Shown in pieces: positions 19,615 through 28,495 of a stretch of 64,000 bases of DNA. The position numbers and the translations under genes were made by a program. The notes beneath the pieces were generated by a model that made no database searches, was not told the origin of the DNA, and saw only the letters and a list, made by a program, of their open reading frames with translations. How positions within the stretch are numbered: the first letter of the stretch is position 1; each line of letters begins with the position of its first letter. Source of the stretch: Biomphalaria glabrata (lineage: Eukaryota; Mollusca; Gastropoda; Planorbidae); NCBI RefSeq assembly GCF_947242115.1, contig NC_074716.1, positions 5,496,001-5,560,000 of the forward strand, written 5' to 3'.

Positions 19615-20664
19615 ATGGGCATCAACATCAAAGGTCTACATAAGGTCAAACAATCCTTTGGTGTCATCTTCATCATCTTCATACTAGCAGCAAACACGTT
19701 ACTGTTGGCGAAGCAATGTCGTAAACCAGGGTTTTACTTCAGCCCCAAGAATATGATCATCATCTCTTTAGCTGTTGGAGACATTATCTTTGCGTTATTT
19801 CCCTTGGTGGTAAATGCCAAGTTGCTCTTTGATTTTCACTTGAGGGTCGCGAATGGCTGTTCGGTTATAATAGCGGCAGATGCATATGCTAATTACCTGA
19901 TTCAATTTGTCTACGGTGTTGGGCTGTTAGTGATAGGAGCTGATATAATATTTCGTTACAATTTACAGCACTGTTTGAATAGATACAAGCTTTTAGCATC
20001 TATCTTGGCAAGCTGCACCCCTTGGATTTTCGGTCTTCTTATAGTCTTGCCATTGTGTTTGACAATGGATAATTCAAGAAGCTGTATGACGCTACATTCG
20101 ATTGAAACAAAGACCTCAGTGTCTGTCTTTCTACCTGCAAGTCTTGCACTGATTTCATCTATCGCCATTCTATTTTTCAACTGGGAAGGATACAACGATT
20201 CTGACAACATTGAGACTGCTGCTGTAAATTTACAGAATATCTCGGCGTCGGCGTCAGGAGAAGCTCTTTCAAGAGACGCCATTCCCCTTCGCCAGCTCAA
20301 TCATGATCAACATCAAAATCCCATTGACTGTGAGCAAAGAAGCCCCTTAGTCACAGAGCCATCTCAACCGCTGAAACACCGAGTTAATCTCCAACAATCC
20401 CATTACCCAGAATCCGAGAGGTTGAACTTTGTCTGCTACTCACAATCGAATCTCACAAAAGAGAAGATCAGATTGGTTGTGATCGCTTTTGTCTACGTTC
20501 TAATGGTACTTCCGTTCTCTATACATGAAATCTACGTTCATAAAGAATGGATTATAGATCCCGATGTCCGTAAAATGGTGAAAGAGGTGGTCACGTGGCT
20601 AATAATAGCTAGATCTTTTGTAACGCCAGTGATCTTAACGTTCTTTAGAGTCAGAGATCACTAA
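19615..20664 (+). CDS. Orphan rhodopsin-like (class A) GPCR, single coding exon
   Basis: 349 residues with seven hydrophobic segments, at about 13-33, 46-67, 83-112, 125-150, 167-189, 285-306 and 321-344, and a long third intracellular loop (190-284). Landmarks: N27 (TM1), LAVGD with D56 (TM2), C82 and C157 (probable disulfide), W137 (TM4), P174 (TM5), P300 (TM6) and P338 (TM7). Signature motifs are weakened: FRY (113-115) replaces DRY, VLP replaces CWxP, and TPVIL replaces NPxxY. The tail after TM7 is only about five residues. The start is the first ATG after a T-rich acceptor-like AG at 19588-19589, so a 5' UTR intron is likely. Plasma-membrane receptor by family; ligand unknown. A LINE begins at or just after the stop codon, so the native 3' UTR, and perhaps the true C-terminal tail, has been displaced. 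Confidence 0.8.
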   Translation: MGINIKGLHKVKQSFGVIFIIFILAANTLLLAKQCRKPGFYFSPKNMIIISLAVGDIIFALFPLVVNAKLLFDFHLRVANGCSVIIAADAYANYLIQFVYGVGLLVIGADIIFRYNLQHCLNRYKLLASILASCTPWIFGLLIVLPLCLTMDNSRSCMTLHSIETKTSVSVFLPASLALISSIAILFFNWEGYNDSDNIETAAVNLQNISASASGEALSRDAIPLRQLNHDQHQNPIDCEQRSPLVTEPSQPLKHRVNLQQSHYPESERLNFVCYSQSNLTKEKIRLVVIAFVYVLMVLPFSIHEIYVHKEWIIDPDVRKMVKEVVTWLIIARSFVTPVILTFFRVRDH

Positions 20665-21905
20665 CTTTACTGCGTCAGCCTCCTCTGTTTGGGACCCCTC
20701 AACTCAAGAAAACAAGAAACAGGCACAAAATAGAGCAGTGAGATTCATAACAAACGAATATTCACATTTGACTAGAGTAACAACTTTAGTAAAATCACTA
20801 AATTTAGAAAGCTTTCAGGATAGAAGACTCAAAAGTAAAGTAGCGATCATACATAAAACACTAAACCATAATCTTCAAATACAAAAACAAAATTTAATAA
20901 AATACTCAGAAATACATAAAGATAAAGGCACATTTCTCGTTCCATATGCTAGGACAAATTTGTACAAAAGCTCCTTCTTCCCTAGCGCTATTAGAGCATG
21001 GAATGGGTTGCCTGAGCTAGCCAGGAAAACCAGTGACTTGGCGGAGTTTAGGTCATTGGTTAATATTGTTACGTATTTCTGAATCTTCTGGCTAAATGTA
21101 TTAGTTGGCACACAAATAAAAACACTGCAAAGAACTTGAAGACTAAACTTTCAGTTTCATATAACTTTAATGACTATTAACTCTAACAATTCGTTACTGT
21201 AACATGTAGCGTAGAAGACTGTACAATATCTGTCAGTTTACAGTTAACTATACTTCGTTGCAATTCATCTCTTCACTTCGTTGCAACTCATCTCTTCTCA
21301 ACTTGCATCGAACCGTATTCCACAGAACAGACCAACGACACATTTCCTAGTGTCGCTCCAGGTCTCCCAAAGCTGAACCAAGTCGTACTCAAGTCTACCG
21401 AATCAGAGCCGCACACGTCTTACATCGACTGTATCGACTGTAACGGCTCACTCACGACTGACTTTCACATTAACTCTCTGGTTTATATAGAGTCCCTAAT
21501 CGCTCCTCCAAAGTTGCACAAACACTGCTAGTATCTTCTGGAACAACACGTGAGGAAACGTCACATCCCGTCTTTGCTTTTACATGTAGATTCCAGAGAA
21601 CACCTGCTGCAGTGTCATCAAGCCGGGGTCACACGTACTGACCTCTATCTGTCACTGTTCATTAGTAACTGCCCCCCTTCTTAGATCTGTTTGTCCTCTG
21701 GAACAACACGTGAGGACACGTCACATCCTGTCTTTGTTTATACGCGTAGATTCCAGAGAACACTGGCTGCTGTGTCATCTCGCTGGGGTCACACGTTGAC
21801 CTCTACTTGTCATTGTTCATTTGTATTACTATGCAATACTAAATGCATGACGCGTAGGACGTAATCATCTTTTTGAAGTAACGTCAGTATCATATAAGAT
21901 AAGAT
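20665..21905 (+). mobile_element. LINE 3' end, interrupted
   Basis: From about 20667 one frame reads SASSVWDPSTQENKKQAQNR, AVRFITNEYSHLTRV, LNLESFQDRRLKSKVAIIHK and SSFFPSAIRAWNGLPE and ends ..EFRSLVN. This is the C-terminal domain of a CR1/L2/jockey-like polymerase. The 3' UTR motif TGCATGACGCGTAGGACGTA and the TAAGATAAGAT tail appear at 21845-21905, displaced by an insertion (21068-21840). 5'-truncated. Confidence 0.8.
21068..21840. mobile_element. Unclassified ~770-bp insertion inside the LINE
   Basis: It is absent from the related LINE tail at 216-399, so it was inserted later. It begins TGTTACGTATTTCTG and has no coding frame. Within it, 21530-21668 and 21692-21832 are near-copies: both have TCTGGAACAACACGTGAGGA, CGTCACATCC.GTCTTTG, GATTCCAGAGAACAC and GGGTCACACGT. 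The TGTTACG start and length allow a solo LTR-type remnant, but I cannot confirm family, ends or a clean target-site duplication. Confidence 0.45.
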
Positions 21906-22262
21906 TAGGTCCTGTACCATTTAAGATACTTGTATCAGTTTATACAAATAGAAATTAAATAAGATAATTGTAGTGGTTTATACACACTGAAATTAAATAA
22001 GATAATTGTATCGGTTTATACCAGAAATTAAATAAGATAATTGTATTGGGTTGCACTAATAGAAATTAAATAAGATGATTGTATTGGTTTATACAGACGT
22101 AAGTTACATACGATAATTGTATTGCCTTGTACAAGTGGAAATGGCATAACATAATTGTATTGATTTACACAAAAGGGAATTAAATACGACAATTGTATTG
22201 GTTCATGCAAAGGGTATTTAAATACGATAATTGTATTGGTTTATGGAAAGGGAAATTTAGTT
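21895..22262 (+). repeat. ~38-42-bp tandem repeat grown from a LINE tail
   Basis: About nine imperfect units on GATAATTGTATTGGTTTATA plus an A-rich spacer ending AATTAAATAA. It starts exactly where the LINE 3' tail (TATAAGATAAGATTA) ends, so the LINE tail probably seeded it. Confidence 0.85.
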
Positions 22263-22349
22263 TGACTACCAGTGTACACCAAAGTATTGCGACTTTAACA
22301 ATAACAATAGAGATTTAAACACGAAAAACACAAAAGTATATATATCATA

Positions 22350-22530
22350 GAGGCCAGCTTTTTGGTGAATTGGATTCTAGGTACTTCGTGATGACCACGA
22401 ATAACTGGGATTTCAGATTCCTGGAATTATTGGCCGGCCTTGAGTCTATCTAGCTTTAATAGTTACTTGACTTTAATTAGGGAAAGTAATAGGCTGTTGG
22501 TCATTGTGTTGGCCACAGAACACCCTGCTT
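22350..22530 (+). mobile_element. Old, diverged tRNA-SINE
   Basis: Recognisable parts are ACTGGGATTTCAGATT, GGCCTTGAGTCTATCTAGCT, TAATAGTTACTTGAC, TTAGGGAAAGTAATAGGC and GTTGGTCATTGTGTTGGCCA. The tRNA head is nearly lost. 22531-22850 beyond it holds nothing I can support. Confidence 0.6.
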
Positions 22531-22856
22531 CTTTATAATGCTTTAGATAGCGCATTAGGATTTGAAGTAGCTGCGGTGTAATGGATGCTAATCGTCTTAG
22601 AGGTTTTATGTTTTGGAAAGGTATCGTCCCTGAAGTAGTTCTTGAAGAGAGATATGTTTGAGTGATACAAGATGCTTGAAATTAATCTTTTTAACCGATA
22701 CATTTTTACCATTTAAACTTGTATCTTTTTTATCCAGATTTAAATCTAGACATCTAGTTTCGTGGATGTTTATTCATTTAAGATAAACCAAAAGAAATTG
22801 CTAGATTGATAAAATATAAGACTTGGCCAGTCAGTCTTTTAATACCTACATAAAAC

Positions 22857-22863
22857 TATATAA
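22857..22863 (+). promoter_or_regulatory. Candidate TATA box of the lectin gene
   Basis: TATATAA about 185 bp before the ATG at 23047. The surrounding TATATAATACGGACGTAATT resembles the reversed LINE tail at 226-246, so the box may derive from a LINE remnant. Weak. Confidence 0.3.
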
Positions 22864-23046
22864 TACGGACGTAATTACCTTTCCTGAATCTCACACTGTT
22901 TTAAATAACTCTTGTGTTGTTGTCAATGTTAGAATGACTTCAAACAGAGACAGATCTCCACCAGGTGGCGGGCATGTGTTGCCCACATCGTCATCCAGTA
23001 ACTATAAACCAGTTCGCAGACAGAACGCTAACATTGTATATAGGAC

Positions 23047-25160
23047 ATGGATGTGTCTCATGCATATCACAGCTTCTTATTTCTTTTACTTTTGTTCTGC
23101 ATTGGTGGAGGTAAATATGAATACAGTGATGATTCTAGATAAATTAATAATTACAAATATAGTAATAATTACAAATATAGTAATAATTACAAATATAGTA
23201 ATAATTACAAATATAGTAATAATTATCATCATCATCATCCAACTCCATTTGAGTGAGGGCTTGAGAGGTTCAGATCCTCTCTCACAAAAGCCCTGGACAG
23301 AAACCCTGCTGCTTTGCCTAGTGTATATATATCACCATACAGGTCGAGAATTTGTTTCCCAAACCTGACGAGACGGAGATCAGCAAGTCTGGGGCAGTCA
23401 AACAGAATAGGAGACACGGTTTCCTCCTCTTCCCCGAAGCGGGGGCTCCGTGAGTCAAAATTTTGCCATAGAAATATGAGCCAACAGGACAGCGGCCTGT
23501 CCTGCACTGTGCTATAATAGCTTGCTCAGGCGTGGACAGCCTCCACCACACGGGAAAGTGCATAGAGGACGCCTCATGCGCTCCCAGACTCCACGTTTTT
23601 TTTTTGGGACTTGTCCCAGCACTCAAACCACTTTTCCATTTCTGTTTTTTTTTTTTTATTGTTGCCAGAGCATGATGAAAACTCAACAGCCTGCTCGGTA
23701 GGTGGTATTAGCTCTCCCTGATAGGACAAGGAGTCAGCAATGGTGTTGTCAGTGATACCAATGTGACTCGGTCAGTGGCGTAGCTAGAGATTTGACCTTT
23801 TTAGGGGCCCCTGAATTTTGACATTCGACATCATTGACTTGAAATAATGTACTTAATAAATTTATGTCTAAATTAAAATGGTACATTATATAAGTAAAAT
23901 TTAAAAAAAAAAATCATTAAGACTCTTTTCCTTGGAGGTTCCAGGTTAGGGCTTGCCTTGTTATGTCTTAGAGTACAAAGGGTATTAATGAGTGCATTTG
24001 CGTGTATGTCTAGATTGTATTTTACTACTGAAATGTACTATTTTACTACTATATTCACTCATGTGTATTTGTTTTAATTCAAATCTTTGCATCTTACAGA
24101 AGCAGCCATTACTATTGAAGTCAGTCCTGCCTCGAACTCAACCCAAGTAACATGTTACTTCATCAAAGACAAGACTAGTGAAATTGTCCATCTTTACTCC
24201 ATGAATCTGGCTAAGTCAAACAATAATAACACGTTTGATAATATCGCTAAGATTTCATTATTGTCCAAACCACAGTCTCTATTAAATACCGATGATAGCT
24301 TTCAAGTAGATGGACTGGTAGACGGCGCAGGTACGAATTATCTTCAATTGATTTCAACCTCTTTCACTTTGAAATCTGCCAAAATTTTTCAATGTGCAAT
24401 CTCTGGATTTGATGAGTCTGAGAATTTCTTGAAAGAAACTGAAACAGTAGAGACCAGCGCTGTAACACCCAGTGTCTCGGGTATACTAGAGAAACATAAC
24501 CAACTGTCGATTAGATTAAACAAGTTAGAGAAAAGAGAATCAGAGTTTGAAAGTGAGATGTATAACCTTCATAAAGAGAATCAGAAGAGAGTTGAAACTT
24601 TGATAGAATCGGAATTAAGATCATCTTTGACGGGATTTATGAGCGAATTAACAGCGCAACTCGATCAGAAGATTTCAGACTTGAAAGAATATTGCCACCC
24701 GGAGAAGACCGATCAACCAGTAGAGCTCAATCTCAACGCAACGGAACTTGTTACGTTCCTCTATGGCTTTAGCTATAAAAGAAGCAGGTATTACTTATCT
24801 CAAGCAGACGTGACTAAAGTGGCCACGGCTGAAACGGACTGTGCTCAATACGGTGGCTATAATGTCGAAATAAACAGCCTGGATGAATATAATGTCATTG
24901 TCTCCACCCTAAAGCTCAAAGCTAAATTCTCCGGGACCATAATCGGGCTGACTGACGAAGGAAACGAAGGCGATTGGTACTATCCGTCAAGTAAAAAACA
25001 GGCCACCATTTTGTTGTGGAACGCAGGTGAAGCGAATTATGACACAATTGAAAATTGTGCGGTTCTGTGGCAGCCATTTAATTATAAAATGGTGGACATC
25101 AAATGTAGTGACCATTATGGGTATTCGTTCCATTTCATGTGTGAGATACCGTTCAACTAA
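23047..25160 (+). CDS. CREP-like secreted Ig / coiled-coil / C-type lectin protein
   Basis: Two coding exons, 23047-23110 and 24100-25160, phase 1 GT-AG intron, 374 residues. The ATG at 23047 is chosen because its frame gives a good signal peptide (SFLFLLLLFCIGG core, residues 9-21) and joins exon 2 in frame; the frame of the next ATG does not. Domains: Ig-like, about 23-140, with Cys40 and Cys120; coiled coil, about 148-218 (EKHNQLSIRLNKLEKRESEF and on); C-type lectin fold, about 240-371, with the four usual cysteines (269, 341, 357, 369) and IGLTDEGNEGDW. At the usual calcium/sugar site the EPN/QPD triplet is EAN (332-334) and WND is MVD (352-354), so calcium-dependent sugar binding may be weak or changed. 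No transmembrane segment. This is the layout of snail C-type-lectin-related proteins of the FREP/CREP family, which act in haemolymph defence; the role here is inferred. Exon 1 plus intron hold LINE and microsatellite debris. Confidence 0.85.
23136..23240 (+). repeat. 18-bp tandem repeat and (ATC)n
   Basis: About four and a half units of AATAATTACAAATATAGT, then ATCATCATCATC. In the intron of the lectin gene, adjoining the 3' end of the antisense LINE at 23241, whose tail it may be. Confidence 0.9.
23241..23760 (-). mobile_element. Antisense LINE remnant (C-terminal region)
   Basis: The reverse complement reads WRLSTPEQAIIAQCRTGRCP, GSYFYGKILTHGAPASG and, in a second frame, EEEETVSPILFDCPRLADLR and LVRFGKQILDLYGDIYTLGK. 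This pattern of a LxTG-like segment followed by a cysteine-poor HxxxxCP-type end is found after the RNase H domain of I/jockey-type LINEs. At least one frame change. It lies in the lectin gene intron, opposite to the gene. Confidence 0.65.
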
Positions 25161-25237
25161 AAATCAGAGAAATATTCCTGGCAAACTTTCTGAAGATACA
25201 ACTTCTATGATACAGAAAACAAAAGTTACTGTTTCCA

Positions 25238-25243
25238 AATAAA
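25238..25243 (+). terminator. Poly(A) signal of the lectin gene
   Basis: AATAAA 78 bp after the stop codon. A second AATAAA near 25479 could serve as an alternative distal signal. Confidence 0.6.
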
Positions 25244-25507
25244 AAAAATATTTTTCATGGTGTGAAATACAAACTGTTAACCATTTCTGTTGATAATTGT
25301 CCTTCTTATTCTAAAGATTTGATTTTAACTGACCGATTTATTACTTTTTAAAATTATATTTATTCGTTTTTTAAAATTTAGGAAAGATAGTGAAATGGTA
25401 TGAATGTATTTGCTTTTCAACGATGTATTTATATCACTTTACTGTCACAGTCTATTAAACTACTTGACAAAAGTTTAAAATAAACAAAGAATATTTTCAT
25501 TCATTGC

Positions 25508-25680
25508 TTTTACAAAGCTCTCTCTGCCTGCCTGGCTGATAAAAAGTTTGTGCACGTTATTTCTCCCACACCCAATCTCGGATCAAGCTGAAATTCTGCA
25601 AAATTATTTCTTTTACCTGACAACACAAGAATCAATTAAAAATAGTGAATTAACTATTGGTATTAAAAATTTTGTTGAGT
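25508..25680 (+). repeat. Single unit of the dimeric snail repeat
   Basis: TTTTACAAAGCTCTCT, AAAAAGTTTGTGCACGTTAT, CCCAATCTCGGATCAAGC and TGAAATTCTGCAAAATTATT match unit 1 of the copy at 4620. Confidence 0.6.
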
Positions 25681-25789
25681 AAAAAAAGAGAGACAGAGAG
25701 ATCGAAGAGAATCTAAGAAGGGAGTGTAAGAAAGAGAAATGGAGACAGTGTGACAGTATAGAAACAACTAAAATCAATGTTTTTAAAGC

Positions 25790-25804
25790 AGTGGTTCTCA
25801 ACAC
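25790..25804 (+). mobile_element. Solo hAT-type terminal repeat remnant
   Basis: CAGTGGTTCTCAACA matches the left end of the MITE at 14078. The rest of the element is missing and LINE sequence follows. Confidence 0.4.
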
Positions 25805-25814
25805 ACTTTTGTAT

Positions 25815-26310
25815 GTCTCCGAGACCTGGTTGCTCTATCAAAGGCGTTTAAGGCTTCTCGAACCCTTCCGTCAAAGATGTCTTCGCACTAAACGAGCATA
25901 CAAATAACTATGTGCTTACTCCAGGCCGGGTGTCAGTATAGAAACACTAATTACCACGTGTTGGACACCCATACTGCATAGGACACGACCGCATGACAAA
26001 GGCGATCTTCTTTAGCGAGCTTAATGGAGGACATATTAACAGACGTGCCCCTCATAAGCGCTATAAAGATCAAGGCAGACGCCATTTCGCCCTCGCTGGC
26101 ATAGAGGAAAGTATCTGTCCAATGATGGCCTCTCACAAAGGCTGCGAGACACGCATTTGACACTTAAAGAAAATCCCTTATTGAAGACAGGCCAGAAGAC
26201 GATAGGGAAACTTGAATAGACGCCGGCTGACAGCGGCTTTGTCTGCATAAGTTGCAAGTCGCAATTTAACCTTCGGAATCGAAAACATTGCCATTATTAT
26301 TATTATTATA
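25815..26310 (+). mobile_element. LINE C-terminal remnant ending in (ATT)n
   Basis: Readable pieces: SETWLLYQRRLRLLEPFRQR, GHDRMTKAIFFSELNGGH, RRAPHKRYKDQ, RRHFALAGIEES and a terminal cysteine-rich GFVCISCKSQFNLRNRKHC. Several frame changes and stops. It ends in an ATT run (26292-26311). Same lineage as the minus-strand fragment at 19085-19445. Confidence 0.75.
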
Positions 26311-26439
26311 TTGAAATAGTATGTTGACTATTTTAGAGAAATAGAACACATTGAAAAATACTGAAAAGATTTTTTTTTATTAAATGTCCAAAAATACAAA
26401 AAAAAATGATAATCGATTTTCGTTGGTAAAAGAAAGAAA

Positions 26440-26830
26440 ATAATAGTGTTTCTGTCGCTGGAGAGACTACTGAAATAGTGCAAACTTTTAAATACCTTGG
26501 TACTACCTTAGACAATAAATTAAATTATATTGCTAAAACTGATTATATGAGCAAAAAAGGTCAGCGAAGAGTACGCTTGGTTAGAAAAATGTATTCGTTT
26601 AATGTAAGCTAAAAGGCCTTGGCTATGTTTTATCCCGCTCACTTCTGCAGTAGTGTAAGTTTTAATATCACTGCCTGGTATGGCAATCTGAACATTACAA
26701 ATAAAAATAAACTTCAAAAAAGTTAATGCTGCTGGTAAAATCATTGGCAAAATACAAACACCATTTGGGCAGCTGTTTGAGACAAACACTCATAAAAAAA
26801 AAAATCTAAAAAGATTCTAGAAATAAAAAA
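26440..26830 (+). mobile_element. LINE reverse-transcriptase remnant
   Basis: One frame reads SVAGETTEIVQTFKYLGTTL and DNKLNYIAKTDYMSKKGQRR, then LVRKMYSFNVS followed by a stop. Later pieces are ITAWYGNLNITNKNKLQK and IIGKIQTPFGQLFE. KYLGTTLDNKL is the conserved thumb-proximal LINE motif. Another lineage from its neighbours. 26831-27287 beyond it holds AT-rich DNA with no gene I can support. Confidence 0.72.
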
Positions 26831-27287
26831 TCATTCTTAAGTCTTAAAAATTGTATGTTGGCTATTTGATGGCAATTAGTCTCAATTAGAAATTGAATAT
26901 CCTAAGCATTGCATTTTTCAGGCTATCAACTAGGATCCTTTGACATGAACGCAAATTGTATATTGCTTTGACTGTCCAGAGTTTATTTTTGGCTGAACTT
27001 GTTTATGGCCTTAATGTTTTGATTCTCTTCATTATAAACTTATCCTTCATTAGACAAGACACGACACTTGCACCATCATTCGAATTCTGTTTTTTCGCTT
27101 TCAGTATTAAGAGGAAGACTAAGGCTAAGACTAAGACTGCTTTATTCATCCTTATGGAAATGTGTTGTGAATTACAAGGACTCTTTTCTCATATAAAAAC
27201 AAGAGCTATAAAAAAAATGTGTTCATTGCTACTTTCAATTGTTTCTGTTCTTCGATTTATTTATTTTTTTTTTTTTGGCTTTGTTGA

Positions 27288-27560
27288 GGGCTGCGGTGGT
27301 TGAGCGGTAAAGCGCTTGGCATTTGAACCAGGGTACCCGGGTATGAATCCTAGTAAAGACCGGAGTTCTTAATTTCGGAATATTTGGGCGCTTCTGAGTA
27401 CATCCAGTGCTAATGGGAACCTGACATTAGTTGGGGAAAAGTAAAGGCGGTTGGTCTTTGTTTTGGCCACATGACTCCCTCGTTAAGCGTAGGCAACAGA
27501 AACAGATGGCCTCCACATCATCTCCCCTATAGACTGATAAATCTAAAAAAAGGGAGTTTT
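27288..27560 (+). mobile_element. tRNA-SINE
   Basis: The head GGGCTGCGGTGGTTGAGCGG, a damaged B box (GGGTATGAATCCTAG), GGGAACCTGACATTAGTTGG, AAAGGCGGTTGGTC and a tail ending CCTATAGACTG with an A-run. It is flanked by T-runs, so a target-site duplication cannot be read. 27561-28115 to its right is AT-rich and empty of recognisable features. Confidence 0.82.
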
Positions 27561-28116
27561 TTTTGTTTTTTTTTTGGTTGCCTAATCTGGGCATCAGATA
27601 AAAGTTTTTATTTTCATTCTTGCATTTCTGAAAACTAATTGTAAAACATAATATAAAACTTGCATCAAACAGTATAAATCATGAATGTATCTCTTTATTA
27701 TATCAAATGCAATGAATACCCTCTACCACGTAATTTAAATACTGTTGTAATTAACTTAAATATTAAGTACTATTGAATATTTTAAAAACAGATACAGTTT
27801 CTAATTGATGTGAATAATATTTCGACCACAAAAAAGAACAGAATTTAAATAAGTGGATTTTAAACTAGAATACAAAATAACTAAATACAAATCTATAATC
27901 ACTTTAAATAATTCTGTGTTCAGCTAATATCCATTAACAATAAAGGGAACTGTTTTTTTAAGTTGAATATTAGAATATTACTTAGAGGGCTAAGCTAATT
28001 GACTAATTGTATCAATTAGTTTGGATCAGTCATGTAATTAAATTTGTAATAGATCTAGACTAGCCATAATAAATCTGTGCGATTAGAAATATTTTTACCA
28101 TTTTTTTTTTGCTTAG

Positions 28117-28495
28117 CGCAATATTATGCTTTGGGCTTTCTCAATACACTATGATCCTATCACTATTGACTTGTCTGGACCAGTTGGGAAAACAGGGGAA
28201 GGGAGATAATGAGGATATGTGGGTGAATTATTCATTTTGGAAGCGTCCTATAAAACGCAAATATTATAAACAATTCAGAAGTAGGCGCCCATGGATAACA
28301 CTCTGTACCCGCCTCTTCATCGCCATCCTCATCTGTCCATTGTCTTACGTCATAGTGTGTTGCGACAGTTGGCCTGACGTAATCCCTCCATTTTTACCGC
28401 TAAGAAGGAGCTGTTCTTGGAACGGTATCAAGACAGAGGCCCGTCCATTCTTTTACAATGATCATCCAGCAGGTGTATTAATGGTTTCGAAGTAA
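28117..28495 (+). CDS. 3' exon of an unrecognised membrane-protein gene (partial)
   Basis: A T-run and GCTTAG at 28101-28116 look like a splice acceptor. From there one frame stays open to TAA at 28493-28495, about 126 residues. No good ATG lies at its start, so earlier exons must exist upstream or the exon is orphaned. Visible features: a hydrophobic start (AILCFGLSQYTMILSLLTCL), a basic stretch (KRPIKRKYYKQFRSRR), a strong membrane segment (WITLCTRLFIAILICPLSYV..), then a cysteine/proline-containing tail (WPDVIPPFLPLRRSC). Positive charges before the membrane segment suggest that side faces the cytosol. I do not recognise the family. No AATAAA is evident before the satellite. Confidence 0.45.

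Noticed and set aside
20875-21111. Minus-strand reading frame opposite the LINE
   Set aside because: It is the antisense shadow of the LINE polymerase end; the same antisense words appear in the frame at 163-438.
22028-22210. Minus-strand reading frame rich in NYVI/YLI words
   Set aside because: It is produced by the ~40-bp tandem repeat.
22823-23110. Upstream-extended first exon of the lectin gene in the frame MASQSF...
   Set aside because: That frame gives no signal peptide and would not join exon 2 in phase; the frame from 23047 does both.
23314-23517. Plus-strand 67-residue reading frame in the lectin intron
   Set aside because: Antisense of the LINE remnant; the minus strand carries the recognisable LINE peptides.
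26956-27303. 115-residue plus-strand frame with hydrophobic parts
   Set aside because: AT-rich sequence running into a T-run and the SINE head; composition explains the hydrophobicity.
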